64,000 bases of DNA from an uncultured Collinsella sp. (GCA_900544115.1 UQTW01000002.1:72535-136534); one strand, 5' to 3'; counted from the first letter of the stretch, positions 25,186 through 34,282 are shown. The notes: a model not told the origin generated them from the letters alone. Numbers and translations: made by a program.

Positions 25186-25932
25186 CTAGGCCTCCTCTAC
25201 GTTGTCGAGCCCCAGCTCGGCGAGGCTCACGCCGCGCGGACGCTCCTTGGAGCGGCGCTCGAGCCACTGCACCAGCATGGCGAGCGGAAAGCAGATGATG
25301 AAGTACATAAGGCAGCAGACGATGTATCCCTGCAGGTAACCGTACAGGCTCACAAAGTTGTCTGAACGGTACATAAGGTCGCCGCCGGCCACAAGCGCCA
25401 GCACCGACGTGTTCTTGACTAGGTTGAGTGCCTGGTTACACAGCGGCGGCAGAATGATCTTGAATGTCTGGGGCAGCACGATGTACCAGTACGCCTGCGC
25501 ACGGGTGAAGCCCTGGCTCTGCGCCGCCTCCATCTGACCGCGCGGAACCGCCTCGATACCGGTGCGGATAACCTCCGAGATGTAGGCCGCGTGATACAGG
25601 CCCACGCCCAAGAAGCCCAGCACGAACGGCGCGATGCGCACCGGCTGGTCGGCACCGGTTATGGCCTGCAAAAACTGCGGACCAGCCATGTACATAAAGA
25701 GCACCTGCACGGGCAACGGGGTGTTCTGGTAAAACTCCACGTACACGCGGCTTATGGCGCGCAGCACGCGCGAACGGGTGGTAGAGAACACACCCAGCAG
25801 CGTGCCCAGCACCAGCGACAGCAGCAGACCGGCAACGACCACCTGTAGCGTCACGCCAAAGCCCTCCCAGAAGGGCCCCATGTTTTGAAATGTCGTCGAC
25901 CAACGGTCGGCGTCAAATAATCCTTCGAGCAT
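25186..25932 (-). CDS. Amino-acid ABC transporter permease (HisQ type)
   Basis: The 248-residue protein has an N-terminal hydrophobic segment (GFGVTLQVVVAGLLLSLVLGTLLGVF) and the coupling motif SEVIRTGIEAVPRGQMEAAQSQGFT. The ATG at 25932 is preceded by AAGGAAGGA; the longer open frame is not needed. It is partnered with the next permease, and the binding-protein gene lies 25 nt upstream. Confidence 0.93.
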   Translation of the reverse strand: MLEGLFDADRWSTTFQNMGPFWEGFGVTLQVVVAGLLLSLVLGTLLGVFSTTRSRVLRAISRVYVEFYQNTPLPVQVLFMYMAGPQFLQAITGADQPVRIAPFVLGFLGVGLYHAAYISEVIRTGIEAVPRGQMEAAQSQGFTRAQAYWYIVLPQTFKIILPPLCNQALNLVKNTSVLALVAGGDLMYRSDNFVSLYGYLQGYIVCCLMYFIICFPLAMLVQWLERRSKERPRGVSLAELGLDNVEEA

Positions 25933-25957
25933 TTGATTCCTTCCTTGGACGATGCGC

Positions 25958-26833
25958 CTATACAAGACCCCAGGTCTTGACCTCTTGGTCGAGCCAGCCG
26001 TCGGCCAGACGATCGCAAATCACCTGATCGACCACGGCCGAAAGGTCGCAGCCCTTCTTGGTCGCCACGCCGTAGCCCTGCTCGCCAAACTTGACCTCGG
26101 GCTGCAACAGCTCAACGGTCTCGTTCATGTAACCGGCCAGCGTGGAGCGGTCCATGGCAAAGACGTCGATATTGCCGGCGTCGAGCGAACTCTTGATGAT
26201 GGGATAGCCACTAAAAGCCCTAAACTCGGGCTTACAGCTAAAGCCGTTGTCCTTGATCATCTGCTCGATCAGGCCCTGCGTGGTGGCACCCTGGCTCACG
26301 CCGATGACCTTGCCGTCCAGGTCCTCAATCGAGGTAAAGCCCGAACGCTTCTTGACCATGAGTCCCACGTAGTCGGTGCGGTACGGCGTCGAGAAATCCC
26401 AGCTCTTCTTGCGCTCGTCGGTGATGGTGTAGGTCGCCGCGACCACGTCGAGTTGGCCGTTATCGATCAGCGGGCCGCGTGTCTTGGGCGTTACGTCGGT
26501 AAACTCGACAAGCTCCTGGGCACGGGCTTCCTTGTAGCTCACGCCAAAGACAGCGGCGGCGATCTGGTAGCACAAATCGACTTCCATGCCCTCAAAGCGG
26601 CCTTTGGCGGTGTCGTAATAGCCGTAGCCGGGAACATCTTTCTTGACACCGGCATTCAGATGGCCGCGCGACTTGATGGCCGCAAGCTTGGATCCCTTGT
26701 CGGAACCCTCGCCGCTGGTGGAGTTGCCGCAACCGGTGAGCGCGGTCCCCGTCAGCGCGAGCATGCCGGCGCCCGCCAGCTGCAAAAAGTGACGGCGCGA
26801 CACGGCCGCCCTCGTCATATCCGTCATGTCCAT
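25958..26833 (-). CDS. Amino-acid ABC transporter substrate-binding lipoprotein
   Basis: The 291-residue protein starts with a signal containing SRRHFLQLAGAGMLALTGTALTGC. The SRR pair suggests Tat-like export and LTGC is a lipobox, so the mature protein should be a lipoprotein anchored at Cys. The body is a family 3 solute-binding protein (GYDxxxxGxxxGMEVDLCYQIAAAVFG, VVAATYTITDERKKSWDFSTPY), the fold that binds Glu, Gln, Asp or similar. The exact start is uncertain (GTG at 26836, ATG at 26833 or later ATGs). Confidence 0.9.
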   Translation of the reverse strand: MDMTDMTRAAVSRRHFLQLAGAGMLALTGTALTGCGNSTSGEGSDKGSKLAAIKSRGHLNAGVKKDVPGYGYYDTAKGRFEGMEVDLCYQIAAAVFGVSYKEARAQELVEFTDVTPKTRGPLIDNGQLDVVAATYTITDERKKSWDFSTPYRTDYVGLMVKKRSGFTSIEDLDGKVIGVSQGATTQGLIEQMIKDNGFSCKPEFRAFSGYPIIKSSLDAGNIDVFAMDRSTLAGYMNETVELLQPEVKFGEQGYGVATKKGCDLSAVVDQVICDRLADGWLDQEVKTWGLV

Positions 26834-26841
26834 CACCGCGC

Positions 26842-27573
26842 CTAGTGCAGAATCTTGGACAGGAACTCGCGGCAGCGCGGGTTCTCGGGGTTATCGAAGA
26901 AGTGCTCGGGCGTGCCCTCCTCCAGGATGCGGCCGTCCTCCATAAAGATGACGCGGTCGGCCACCTGGCGCGCAAAGCCCATCTCATGCGTCACGCAGAT
27001 CATGGTGATGTCCTCCTGCGCAAGCTCAATCATAACGTCCAGAACCTCCTGGACCATCTCGGGGTCGAGCGCCGAGGTCGGCTCGTCAAACAGGATGATG
27101 GGCTGCTTGGTACACAGGGCACGGGCGATGGCGATGCGCTGCTGCTGACCACCCGAGAGATTCTGCGGATACTCGCCGGCCTTATGCGCCATGCCGACGC
27201 GCTTGAGTGCGGCGATGGCGATCTCGGTCGCCTCCTCCTTGCTCTTCTTTTGCAGCTTGATGGGCGCGAGCGTCAGATTGCCGAGCACCGTCATGTTGGG
27301 ATACAGGTTGAACTGCTGAAACACCATGGAGCTGTACTTGCGAGCCATCTCCAGGTGATTCTTTTTGGTGAGCGGCGTACCGTCGATGACGACCTCGCCC
27401 GACGTAGGCTCCTCCAGATAATCGACGCAACGGATGAGCGTCGACTTACCCGAACCAGAAGGCCCGATCATTACGAGCTTCTCGCCGCGCTTGACGGTGA
27501 GGTTGATATCTTTGAGCACATGCAGGTCGCCAAAGTACTTGTTGAGATGCTTGATCTCGATCATGTCTGCCAT
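26842..27573 (-). CDS. glnQ: Polar amino-acid ABC transporter ATPase (GlnQ type)
   Basis: The 243-residue ATPase has GPSGSGKST near residue 38, the Q-loop VFQQFNLYPN, the signature LSGGQQQRIAIARAL, and Walker B PIILFDEPTSALDPE followed by the H-loop VTHEMGFA. It is the first gene of the four-gene importer operon. The region upstream (27574-27931) holds TACAAT in minus orientation near 27613, a 30-bp perfect palindrome and hairpin element F2 copy 1. Confidence 0.93.
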   Translation of the reverse strand: MADMIEIKHLNKYFGDLHVLKDINLTVKRGEKLVMIGPSGSGKSTLIRCVDYLEEPTSGEVVIDGTPLTKKNHLEMARKYSSMVFQQFNLYPNMTVLGNLTLAPIKLQKKSKEEATEIAIAALKRVGMAHKAGEYPQNLSGGQQQRIAIARALCTKQPIILFDEPTSALDPEMVQEVLDVMIELAQEDITMICVTHEMGFARQVADRVIFMEDGRILEEGTPEHFFDNPENPRCREFLSKILH

Positions 27574-27679
27574 GAATGTCCCTTCCCTGCGTTTACACGA
27601 GTTGAACTATTGTACGGAAAGAACCACGTTTCCGCAGCCCACGCTACATCCCCGTAAAGAACCCGCAACCTTCCGCCCA

Positions 27680-27744
27680 CTCATTGGGCACAGACTTAAA
27701 TGAGTACCCCCCGTGGGTACTCATTTAAGTCTGTGCCCAATGAG
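27680..27744. repeat. Perfect 30-bp inverted repeat
   Basis: Thirty bases from CTCATTGGGCACAGACTT pair without mismatch with their complement across a 5-nt loop (CCCGT). There is no T-run on either side, so it is not a standard terminator. It lies about 105 bp upstream of the glnQ-like start codon. Confidence 0.92.
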
Positions 27745-27778
27745 CACCGAAAATAATACAACCGCCCTTGTTGAGCAT

Positions 27779-27928
27779 AAGTCAGCGAAAACCCGTACAC
27801 GCGAGCAAGGTGACGTGAAATGAAAGGGCGCAGACCTTATGGTCGCGCCCTTGAAATTGAACGTCAGATTGCCGTGTGTACGGGTTTGCAGCGTCGAGCC
27901 GTTACGCGGTTTGGTAAAACCGCGTAAC
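27779..27928. repeat. Structured hairpin element F2, copy 1
   Basis: AAGTCAGCGAAA leads into the arm ACCCGTACACGCG, an unpaired A, then GCAAGGTGACGT. The loop contains the small hairpin GGGCGC/GCGCCC and ends AAATTGA. The return arm ACGTCAGATTGC...TGTACGGGT is followed by TTGCAGCGTCGAG and a separate hairpin CGCGGTTT/AAACCGCG. The flanks match copy 2 closely; the arms do not match copy 2 but pair with each other. Confidence 0.8.
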
Positions 27929-27931
27929 AAA

Positions 27932-28375
27932 TTACGCGAGTTTGGCTCCAACGATCTTTGCTGCTGCCGGCTTATCAAAGTTGCCGCCAGTGGCCTTACC
28001 CAGAGCGCCCATGACCTGGCCCATCTGCTTCTTGGACGTGGCGCCCAGCTCGGCGATGACCTGCTCGATCAGGGCCTCGAGCTCCTCGCCCGAAACCTGC
28101 GCGGGCAGAAGGCTCTCCAGAATCTTGACCTGCTCGGTCAGGTTGTCGGTACGCTCTTGGTCGGTGCCGGCCTTGATGGACATCTCCAGCGTCTCGCTCG
28201 TCTGCTTAATCAGACGCTTGATCATGCTGTTGACGTCTTCCTCGGTCACATCGCGGCGCTCGTTAACCTCGATATTCTTCACCTCGGCCTTGACCTGGCG
28301 AATGATGGACAGGCGAACCTTGTCCTTAGCCTTCATGGCCGCGATCATTTCCTTCTGCAGCTCTTCGTTGGTCAT
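27932..28375 (-). CDS. GatB/YqeY domain protein
   Basis: The 147-residue protein is a stand-alone version of the C-terminal domain of the amidotransferase GatB, which binds the tRNA D-loop. It has the family pattern: NEELQKEMIAAMKAKDKVRLSIIRQVKAEVKNIEV at the start and ATSKKQMGQVMGALGKATGG...AAAKIV at the end. Role in the free form is not settled. The ATG at 28375 has GAGAGGA 7 nt upstream. Confidence 0.93.
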   Translation of the reverse strand: MTNEELQKEMIAAMKAKDKVRLSIIRQVKAEVKNIEVNERRDVTEEDVNSMIKRLIKQTSETLEMSIKAGTDQERTDNLTEQVKILESLLPAQVSGEELEALIEQVIAELGATSKKQMGQVMGALGKATGGNFDKPAAAKIVGAKLA

Positions 28376-28429
28376 CTGCAAATCCTCTCTAATAGCGTGG
28401 GCGGCACTCGCGCGAGCACCGCCCCATGA

Positions 28430-29650
28430 TTACTCAGTCGTCGACGAATCGTCGGTCGAACTCTTGGTAACGCCCTTCAGACTCACGTTATAGGGTACGT
28501 CCTTGGGCATGGGGTTGACGGTGATGTCGGCATCCTTCTTGTACTGCTCCAGCCACTCGCTGTACGCAGTGCTGGCCGCTTGCGTCTTCACCACGTTGGA
28601 GACGTACTTTTTGATGGCCTTGGGCACCTGGTTGATGTCATCAACCTGATTATCGACATGGAAGTAGTCGGTGCACTTGATGATGTGGTAGCCATAGGTC
28701 GACTCGATGACTTCGCTCACGTCGCCCTTGTTGAGCCCCTCGAGCGCCGTCTGGTAGCTGTCGACAAAGGTGGTGAGCTTATCCCAGCCCACATCGCCCT
28801 TCTTCTCCTTGGAACCGGTGTCCTCGGAGTACTGCTCAACGGCGTCCTCAAAGCTCAGCTCACCGGAGTTGATCTTGTCCAGGCACTCCTGCGCCTTGGC
28901 CTTGGCGGCAGCCTTGTTCTCGTCGGAAGCGTCGGAATCAACCTTGATCAGGATGTTCGAAGAGCGGCGGGCGTCGTTGTAGCTGGACAGGTTTTCGTTG
29001 ATGTAATCGACGATCTCGCTGTCCTTGGGCTTGCTCGTGGGCGCGACGGCATCCTTGAGTTTCTGCTGCGCCAGACTCTCCTTGAGCGAATCCTTGTAGG
29101 TATCCTCGGTATAGCCGTAGGTCTTGAGGGTCTTCTTAAAGGCCTTGGCACCGCCCGCGCTCTTGCATGCGTCCTTCCAAGCCTTCTCGACCTCCTCGTC
29201 CGACACCGTCACGCCGTTCTCCTTCTGTGCCTGTTGAAGCAGAATCTGCTGCGTGTAGGAGTCGATGAGTTGCTTGCGGTACTTCTTGGGCGTGAGGTCG
29301 TTGTCGACCAGGTACTGCGCCCAGTCCTTGTCATTGGTGTAGCCGTAGGACGTGCGCATGCTCATGATCTGCTTGGTCACGGTGTCCTCGGTGAGGTTGG
29401 TGCCGTTGATAGTGGCAGCTACACCGCCGGTAAGCTTGTAGCCCGAGGTATCCTCTGCCTGCGACATCAGGCCGGAGCACGCCATGGCCGAGACGGAAAG
29501 CAGCATTGCCAGCACGCCGATGACCACCAGAACGATCTTGACGGTCTTGGACACGCGGGTCTTGCGCTGCTTCTTGCGAGAGCTGGAGGCGGCGCGAGCC
29601 TGCTGCTCGGGCGTCGGCTCGGGTGCGGGGTTCTTTTTCTTATTTGCCAT
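28430..29650 (-). CDS. PrsA/SurA-like peptidyl-prolyl isomerase, membrane-anchored
   Basis: The 406-residue protein has a charged N-terminus (KKKNPAPEP...SSRKKQRKTRVSK), one membrane helix (about 39-60, VKIVLVVIGVLAMLLSVSAMACSG), a SurA-like N domain, and a parvulin (PPIC) domain near 240-330 (RRSSNILIKV, FEDAVEQYSEDTGSKEKKGDVGW, YGYHIIKC). Its Ser/Thr-rich tail is short. It probably assists folding of exported proteins outside the membrane. The start at MANKKK is supported by AAAGG; the longer frame upstream is not. Confidence 0.88.
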   Translation of the reverse strand: MANKKKNPAPEPTPEQQARAASSSRKKQRKTRVSKTVKIVLVVIGVLAMLLSVSAMACSGLMSQAEDTSGYKLTGGVAATINGTNLTEDTVTKQIMSMRTSYGYTNDKDWAQYLVDNDLTPKKYRKQLIDSYTQQILLQQAQKENGVTVSDEEVEKAWKDACKSAGGAKAFKKTLKTYGYTEDTYKDSLKESLAQQKLKDAVAPTSKPKDSEIVDYINENLSSYNDARRSSNILIKVDSDASDENKAAAKAKAQECLDKINSGELSFEDAVEQYSEDTGSKEKKGDVGWDKLTTFVDSYQTALEGLNKGDVSEVIESTYGYHIIKCTDYFHVDNQVDDINQVPKAIKKYVSNVVKTQAASTAYSEWLEQYKKDADITVNPMPKDVPYNVSLKGVTKSSTDDSSTTE

Positions 29651-29724
29651 AGTTGGCCTTTCGCATAACGAATCGAACAAACGCCATTGTGTCACAACGC
29701 AGCCCCCGCGGCACGCTTGGTGCA

Positions 29725-29768
29725 TTGGGGACAGGTTAATCTGCACCATTTTGGTGCAAAGGGGACAG
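29725..29768. repeat. GGGGACAG pair around a TGCACC hairpin
   Basis: TGGGGACAGG, then TGCACC-ATTTT-GGTGCA, then AAGGGGACAG. Similar GGGGACAG-containing units occur at 11543 and 23371, so this appears to be one more member of a dispersed set. Confidence 0.65.
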
Positions 29769-29785
29769 CTCTGGCAGCCGGCACC

Positions 29786-30250
29786 TTAGAAGTGGCGGCG
29801 GATGGCGTCGACCATGCCCTGGGACGTGGTCTGGCCGAGCACGTCGGCTGCGGCATCGGCGTCCATAAAGATGTTCATGAGCGCCTGCAGGGCCTCGACC
29901 TGGCCGCCCGGCTCGGCGATGCCCAGATTGATGACGATCTGCGCCGGCACCGGAGCGCCCATGCCAGCCATAGCGTTAAATGTCACGGGCGCGGCGGGCT
30001 TCACCACCGCGATATAGGGCTTGGCCACAAACCCCGGATCGGTATGCGGAATGGCAATGTTTGCCGCCGGCATGGCAAGACCCGTGGGATAGGCATCCTC
30101 GCGCGTGCGAACGGCGTCGAACCAACCGTCGGCAATGTAGCCACGCGGTACAAGCTCGCCCTCAAGCCGCGCGAACACCTCATCCGGCGTCGCACACTCC
30201 CAATCAAAAAACACCAGCTCAGGCGCAAACAGCGCTTCGTTATCCGCCAT
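29786..30250 (-). CDS. PTS sugar transporter IIA component (fructose/mannitol/galactitol type)
   Basis: The 154-residue protein is a free EIIA domain. The phosphorylated histidine lies in AANIAIPHTDPGF near residue 69, followed by GMGAPVPAQIVINLGIAEPGG and the C-terminal helix. In a PTS, IIA passes phosphate from HPr to IIB. No IIB or IIC gene is adjacent, so the partner lies elsewhere or the protein is regulatory. Confidence 0.85.
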   Translation of the reverse strand: MADNEALFAPELVFFDWECATPDEVFARLEGELVPRGYIADGWFDAVRTREDAYPTGLAMPAANIAIPHTDPGFVAKPYIAVVKPAAPVTFNAMAGMGAPVPAQIVINLGIAEPGGQVEALQALMNIFMDADAAADVLGQTTSQGMVDAIRRHF

Positions 30251-30302
30251 GCGCTCACCTCTCTCACCTAGTCATTCAAGAACGTCCCCGATGACTACCC
30301 AA

Positions 30303-30345
30303 AACAAAAGGTGGCCACACGCGCCTTGGCGCCAATGACCACCCT
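30303..30345 (-). terminator. Terminator after purN
   Basis: On the minus strand, GGGTGGTCATTGGCGCC pairs with GGCGC..TGGCCACC and is followed by TTTTGTTTTG, 31 bp after the purN stop. Confidence 0.8.
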
Positions 30346-30375
30346 AACCACTCAACTAAATTGCACTGTGCACCG

Positions 30376-31077
30376 CTAGCCGCGGGGCGCATCAATTGCG
30401 ACCTTGCCGTTCTCCAGCACGTGGACGCGGCCATCGGCGAGCATCTGCACGACCTCGGGATACAGCACGTGCTCAATCGCGTGGATGTGCTCCTCGAGCG
30501 TGTCGACATCCCAGCCCTCCTCAACAGCCAGCGCACGCTGGGCGATGATGGGACCGTTGTCGTAGATCTCGTTGGCAAAATGCACGGTCACGCCAGTTAC
30601 CTTGACGCCGCGCGCAAAGGCGTCATCAATCGCATGCGCACCGGTAAAACTCGGCAGCAGCGCCGGATGCAAGTTGACCACGCGGTTGGGAAACGCCGCC
30701 AGCAGCGGCGTGTGCACCATGCGCATGTAGCCGGCCATGACCACATACTCGCAACCGCGTTCGAGCAGCTCATGCGCGATGATCTCGTCGGCGGCAATAG
30801 GGTCGGCATAGACATCCTTGGACAGCGTGAGCGTCTGGATGCCCGCGCGCTCAGCGCGCTGCAAACCCTTAGCCGAAGGCCGGCTCGACACCACAAGCTC
30901 AATCGAAGCGTTGAGCTTGCCGGCGGCGACCAAATCGATCAGCGCCTGCAGGTTGGTACCCGAGCCGCTGATAAGCACACCGATCTTGAGCGGCTCGGCC
31001 GTATCGGTGCCGGTCGGACGGGCGTAGGGCACAAAGCCCAGGCCCTCGGCAGCAGCCATCTGCTCGTTAGCGCTCAT
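30376..31077 (-). CDS. purN: Phosphoribosylglycinamide formyltransferase
   Basis: PurN catalyses the third step of purine synthesis using 10-formyl-THF. The 233-residue protein has KIGVLISGSGTNLQALID, the active-site region YVVMAGYMRMV, NLHPALLPSFTGAHAIDDAFARGVKVTG with the catalytic His and Asp. A 28-residue N-terminal extension precedes the usual start. The start overlaps the purM stop by 11 nt. Gene order purF-purM-purN agrees with a purine operon. Confidence 0.96.
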   Translation of the reverse strand: MSANEQMAAAEGLGFVPYARPTGTDTAEPLKIGVLISGSGTNLQALIDLVAAGKLNASIELVVSSRPSAKGLQRAERAGIQTLTLSKDVYADPIAADEIIAHELLERGCEYVVMAGYMRMVHTPLLAAFPNRVVNLHPALLPSFTGAHAIDDAFARGVKVTGVTVHFANEIYDNGPIIAQRALAVEEGWDVDTLEEHIHAIEHVLYPEVVQMLADGRVHVLENGKVAIDAPRG

Positions 31078-32170
31078 CGGAGTACACGACCTTACCGGAG
31101 CCCTCGACGCACTCGCCCACGCGGAACGGCTTCTCGCCCAGCGCGACTAGAGCCTCGGTCACGGCGGCCTCGTCCTCGGAGGCGACGATCAGGCACAGGC
31201 CGACGCCCATGTTAAAGGTCTTGCATGCCTCGTTGGGCGCGAGCTCGGCCTGGCGCGACACGTAGGTGATGACGGGCGGAACGTCCCAACCCATCTCGGC
31301 GCCGTTGCGGGTGACCACAGCGTCGACGTCGTCGGCGAGCGCGCGGTTGAGGTTCTCGGTAATACCGCCGCCAGTGATGTGGGCGATGGCGTGCACCGGA
31401 GCGCCGCCGCGGAGCAGCTCAAGAACCGGCTTGACGTAGATGCGCGTGGGAGCCAGCAGAGCGTCGGCCAGCGAAGCACCGCCGAGCTCCTCGAGCGGAC
31501 GGCTCAACTCCTCGGCCTTAGCGGCGGCCTCGGGCGTGCCCGGCTTGATGCCGTCGACACCGATGACCTTACGCACGAGTGAGTAGCCGTTGGAGTGCAC
31601 GCCGGTGGAAGGCAGGCCCAGAATCACGTCGCCGGGGCGAACGTTCGCGGGGTCGAGCATCTTGGGACGGTCGACGACGCCCACGGTAAAGCCGGCGAGG
31701 TCGTAATCGGCGGGGGCCATAACGCCCGGGTGCTCGGCCATCTCGCCGCCCACGAGCGCGCAGCCCGCGAGCTTGCAGCCATCGGCCACGCCCTTGATGA
31801 TCTTTGCCATGTGCTCGGCCTCAATGTGACCGATGGCAACGTAGTCCAGGAAGAACAGCGGCTCGGCGCCCGAAGCCAAAATGTCGTTGACGCACATGGC
31901 GACCAGGTCCTGGCCCACCGTCTCGTGACGGTCCATGATCTGGGCGAGCACGAGCTTGGTGCCGACGCCGTCAGTACCGCTAATCAGGATCGGGTCTTCC
32001 ATATCCTTAAGCGCGGCGGCCGAGAACAGGCCACCAAAGCCACCGATGCCGCCGATAACCTCGGGGCGGTTGGTGTCCTTGACCATCTGCTTAATCGCGT
32101 CGACGGCGCGGCCGCCCTCGGCGGTATCGACGCCGGCATCCTCGTACGTCACATGCTTGCTGTCGCTCAT
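31067..32170 (-). CDS. purM: Phosphoribosylformylglycinamidine cyclo-ligase
   Basis: PurM closes the imidazole ring to AIR using ATP. The 367-residue protein begins VTYEDAGVDTAEGG, the family start. It carries ISGTDGVGTKLVLAQ, CVNDILASGAEPLFFLDY, GCALVGGEMAEHPG and ITGGGITENLNRAL. It lies after purF and overlaps purN. Confidence 0.97.
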   Translation of the reverse strand: MSDSKHVTYEDAGVDTAEGGRAVDAIKQMVKDTNRPEVIGGIGGFGGLFSAAALKDMEDPILISGTDGVGTKLVLAQIMDRHETVGQDLVAMCVNDILASGAEPLFFLDYVAIGHIEAEHMAKIIKGVADGCKLAGCALVGGEMAEHPGVMAPADYDLAGFTVGVVDRPKMLDPANVRPGDVILGLPSTGVHSNGYSLVRKVIGVDGIKPGTPEAAAKAEELSRPLEELGGASLADALLAPTRIYVKPVLELLRGGAPVHAIAHITGGGITENLNRALADDVDAVVTRNGAEMGWDVPPVITYVSRQAELAPNEACKTFNMGVGLCLIVASEDEAAVTEALVALGEKPFRVGECVEGSGKVVYSDER

Positions 32171-32285
32171 CTGAGCCTTCCTCTCCCATTACCGTCCAAC
32201 GCGCGGGTGCCAAACGGTGCTCATAGTTGCATTCATTTCGGCGCGCCATAACAGCACGCGCCGTCATATCAACAAAACAGCAGGT

Positions 32286-32327
32286 AAAACCTACCAAAAT
32301 AAACCTGTCCCTACATGGCAGGTTTTA
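32286..32327. repeat. AAACCTACC / GGCAGGTTT repeat, copy 3
   Basis: AAAACCTACCAAAATAAACC, TGTCCCTACATGGCAGGTTTTA. It has the same arms as copies 1 and 2 near pth, and includes the purF stop codon (TAA on the minus strand at 32325-32327). Confidence 0.78.
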
Positions 32328-33995
32328 GGCCTCGCCGTGCTCCTCTTCCCAGCTGCGGTCGTCGTATTTCTCGACCACGGCGTCGTCGTCAAAGTGAAGC
32401 GGCTTGTCCAGGTTGCGGGGCTTAAAGCCCTCCATGAACTTGTCGCGGCCAAAGCTCTCGGGAATCGCCACGGGGTAGCGTCCGGTAAAGCACGCATCGC
32501 AGTAACCGCCCTTGGGCATGACCTTAAGCAGGCCCTCGACCGAAAGGAAGGCCAGCGAATCGGCGCCGATATACTCGCAAATCTCGTCGACCGTCTTGTT
32601 GGCGCTGATAAGCTGCGACTGCACGTCGGTATCGATGCCGTAGAAGCACGGCCAGATGACCTCGGGCGAGTTGATGCGGATATGAATCTCCTTGGCGCCG
32701 GCGTTGCGCAGCATCCTGACGAGCTGCACCATGGTGGTGCCGCGCACGATGGAGTCGTCGATGACGACCAGGCGCTTGCCCTCGATGTTGTCGCGCAGCG
32801 GGTTGAGCTTCATACGCACGCCCATGGCACGCAGCTCCTGCGTAGGCTCGATGAACGTACGGCCCACGTAGCGGTTCTTGATAAGGCCCTCGCCAAAGGG
32901 AATGCCGCTCTCGTGCGAATATCCCTCCGCAGGCGGCAGACCGGAGTCGGGCACGCCGATGACCAGATCGGCCTCGACGGGCTCCTCGTGTGCCAGCTGA
33001 CGACCCATGTCGTAACGGCAGGCATAGACGCTCTTGCCGTTCATGATGGAGTCGGGGCGGGCAAAGTAGACCTGCTCAAAGATGCAGTTGGCGGGCTCTT
33101 CGGCTGCAGGCACGCCCTGCTCGGATACCAGGCCCTCGGCGCTGATGCGCAAGATCTCGCCGGGACGGACGTCACGGACGTACTCGGCACCCACGATGTC
33201 GAGTGCGCAGGTCTCGGAAGCAACGACCCAGCCGCCGGCGCGCGTGACACGGACGGCGGAGTCGACCGTCGCGGCGCCGTCCTGCGACGGCAGCTGCGAA
33301 ACGGCTGCGGCATCGGCCTGGTCCAGACCCTCGTCCACCAGCTTGCCCAGCACGAGCGGGCGAATGCCGTGTGGATCGCGGAATGCGTAGAGCGCCTGCT
33401 CGTTGATGAGCGTCATGGCGTAGCCGCCGCGCACGAGCTCCATGGTCTTGCGAATACCCTCGCGCAGGTGGCCCGTACGCTGGGTAAAGTAGCCGATAAG
33501 CTTGGTCGCGACCTCGGAATCCGAATTGGAGAGGAACGGCACGCCCAGCTCGATCAGCTGACGGCGCAGCTCGTCGGTGTTGACGAGGGTGCCGTTGTGC
33601 GCGAGCGCGATAATGACGCTATTGATGGTAGAGAGGTGCGGCTGAGAGGCTTCCCAGCTCTTGGCACCGGCAGTGCCGTAGCGCACATGACCCACGGCCA
33701 GCTGGCCGGAGAGCGTCGACAGGTCGGCGTTGGAGAACACGCGGTCGAGCAGGCCCAGATCTTTGCGGACCATAACCGTGCCGCCGTCACCCACGGCGAT
33801 TCCAGCCGATTCCTGGCCACGGTGCTGCAGCGCACGCAGGCCAAAGTACGTCAGTCGAGCCACGTCGCGATCGGGCGCCCATACGCCGAAAATGCCACAT
33901 TCCTCATGCAGCTGGTCGGAGTCCGGATCATACGTCGACATGGTGTTCACCTGTCCCGCGGCACGCTCGGCCGCGCGGATGGTTTCTTGAGACAT
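32325..33995 (-). CDS. purF: Amidophosphoribosyltransferase
   Basis: PurF transfers glutamine nitrogen to PRPP in the first committed purine step. In the 556-residue protein the N-terminal nucleophile cysteine lies in HEECGIFGVW (near 33), so the preceding part is a cleaved leader, as in type-I PurF. Glutaminase motifs GLRALQHRGQESAG and AHNGTLVNTDELR, and the PRPP site VVIDDSIVRGTT, are present. GAGGGG precedes the ATG. TATAAT lies upstream on the same strand at 34038-34043. Confidence 0.97.
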   Translation of the reverse strand: MSQETIRAAERAAGQVNTMSTYDPDSDQLHEECGIFGVWAPDRDVARLTYFGLRALQHRGQESAGIAVGDGGTVMVRKDLGLLDRVFSNADLSTLSGQLAVGHVRYGTAGAKSWEASQPHLSTINSVIIALAHNGTLVNTDELRRQLIELGVPFLSNSDSEVATKLIGYFTQRTGHLREGIRKTMELVRGGYAMTLINEQALYAFRDPHGIRPLVLGKLVDEGLDQADAAAVSQLPSQDGAATVDSAVRVTRAGGWVVASETCALDIVGAEYVRDVRPGEILRISAEGLVSEQGVPAAEEPANCIFEQVYFARPDSIMNGKSVYACRYDMGRQLAHEEPVEADLVIGVPDSGLPPAEGYSHESGIPFGEGLIKNRYVGRTFIEPTQELRAMGVRMKLNPLRDNIEGKRLVVIDDSIVRGTTMVQLVRMLRNAGAKEIHIRINSPEVIWPCFYGIDTDVQSQLISANKTVDEICEYIGADSLAFLSVEGLLKVMPKGGYCDACFTGRYPVAIPESFGRDKFMEGFKPRNLDKPLHFDDDAVVEKYDDRSWEEEHGEA

Positions 33996-34037
33996 GGTAT
34001 CCCCTCAGAGCCTCGTATTTTTGGCGTTACCTGCCCT

Positions 34038-34043
34038 ATTATA
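34038..34043 (-). promoter_or_regulatory. Probable -10 box of purF
   Basis: TATAAT on the minus strand, 43 bp upstream of the purF start. No clear -35 hexamer at 16-18 bp. No PurR-type box was recognised. Confidence 0.45.
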
Positions 34044-34227
34044 CGCACGGCAAGACAAGCACTCCCGCGCATGAACAGCGCTTTTTAAAAGCCCACCGAG
34101 CTAATAATCAGTTTTGTTGCCAAACATTTTATCGGTCTGTCCAGTGCAAGCGCCCGCCCCCCCCAGATGGCCGCCGCGTCCACCGTTGGGGATTACAAAG
34201 TTGCAATTGGGACGTTCGTCCTGTCTT

Positions 34228-34256
34228 TTGGCAGGTCGGCGGCGTATCCTTATAAC
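34228..34256 (+). promoter_or_regulatory. Promoter of the CmpB-like membrane protein gene
   Basis: TTGGCA (34228-34233), 17 bp, then TATAAC (34251-34256), located 27 bp upstream of the ATG. The GAAAGG ribosome site follows. Confidence 0.7.
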
Positions 34257-34282
34257 CTACAACAAAGCGAGAAAGGTTCTGT

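Noticed and set aside
27779..28429. Plus-strand frame through F2 copy 1 (MVAPLKLNVRLP...)
   Set aside because: It runs antisense through the yqeY gene. The peptide similarity with copy 2 is explained by DNA conservation of the element.
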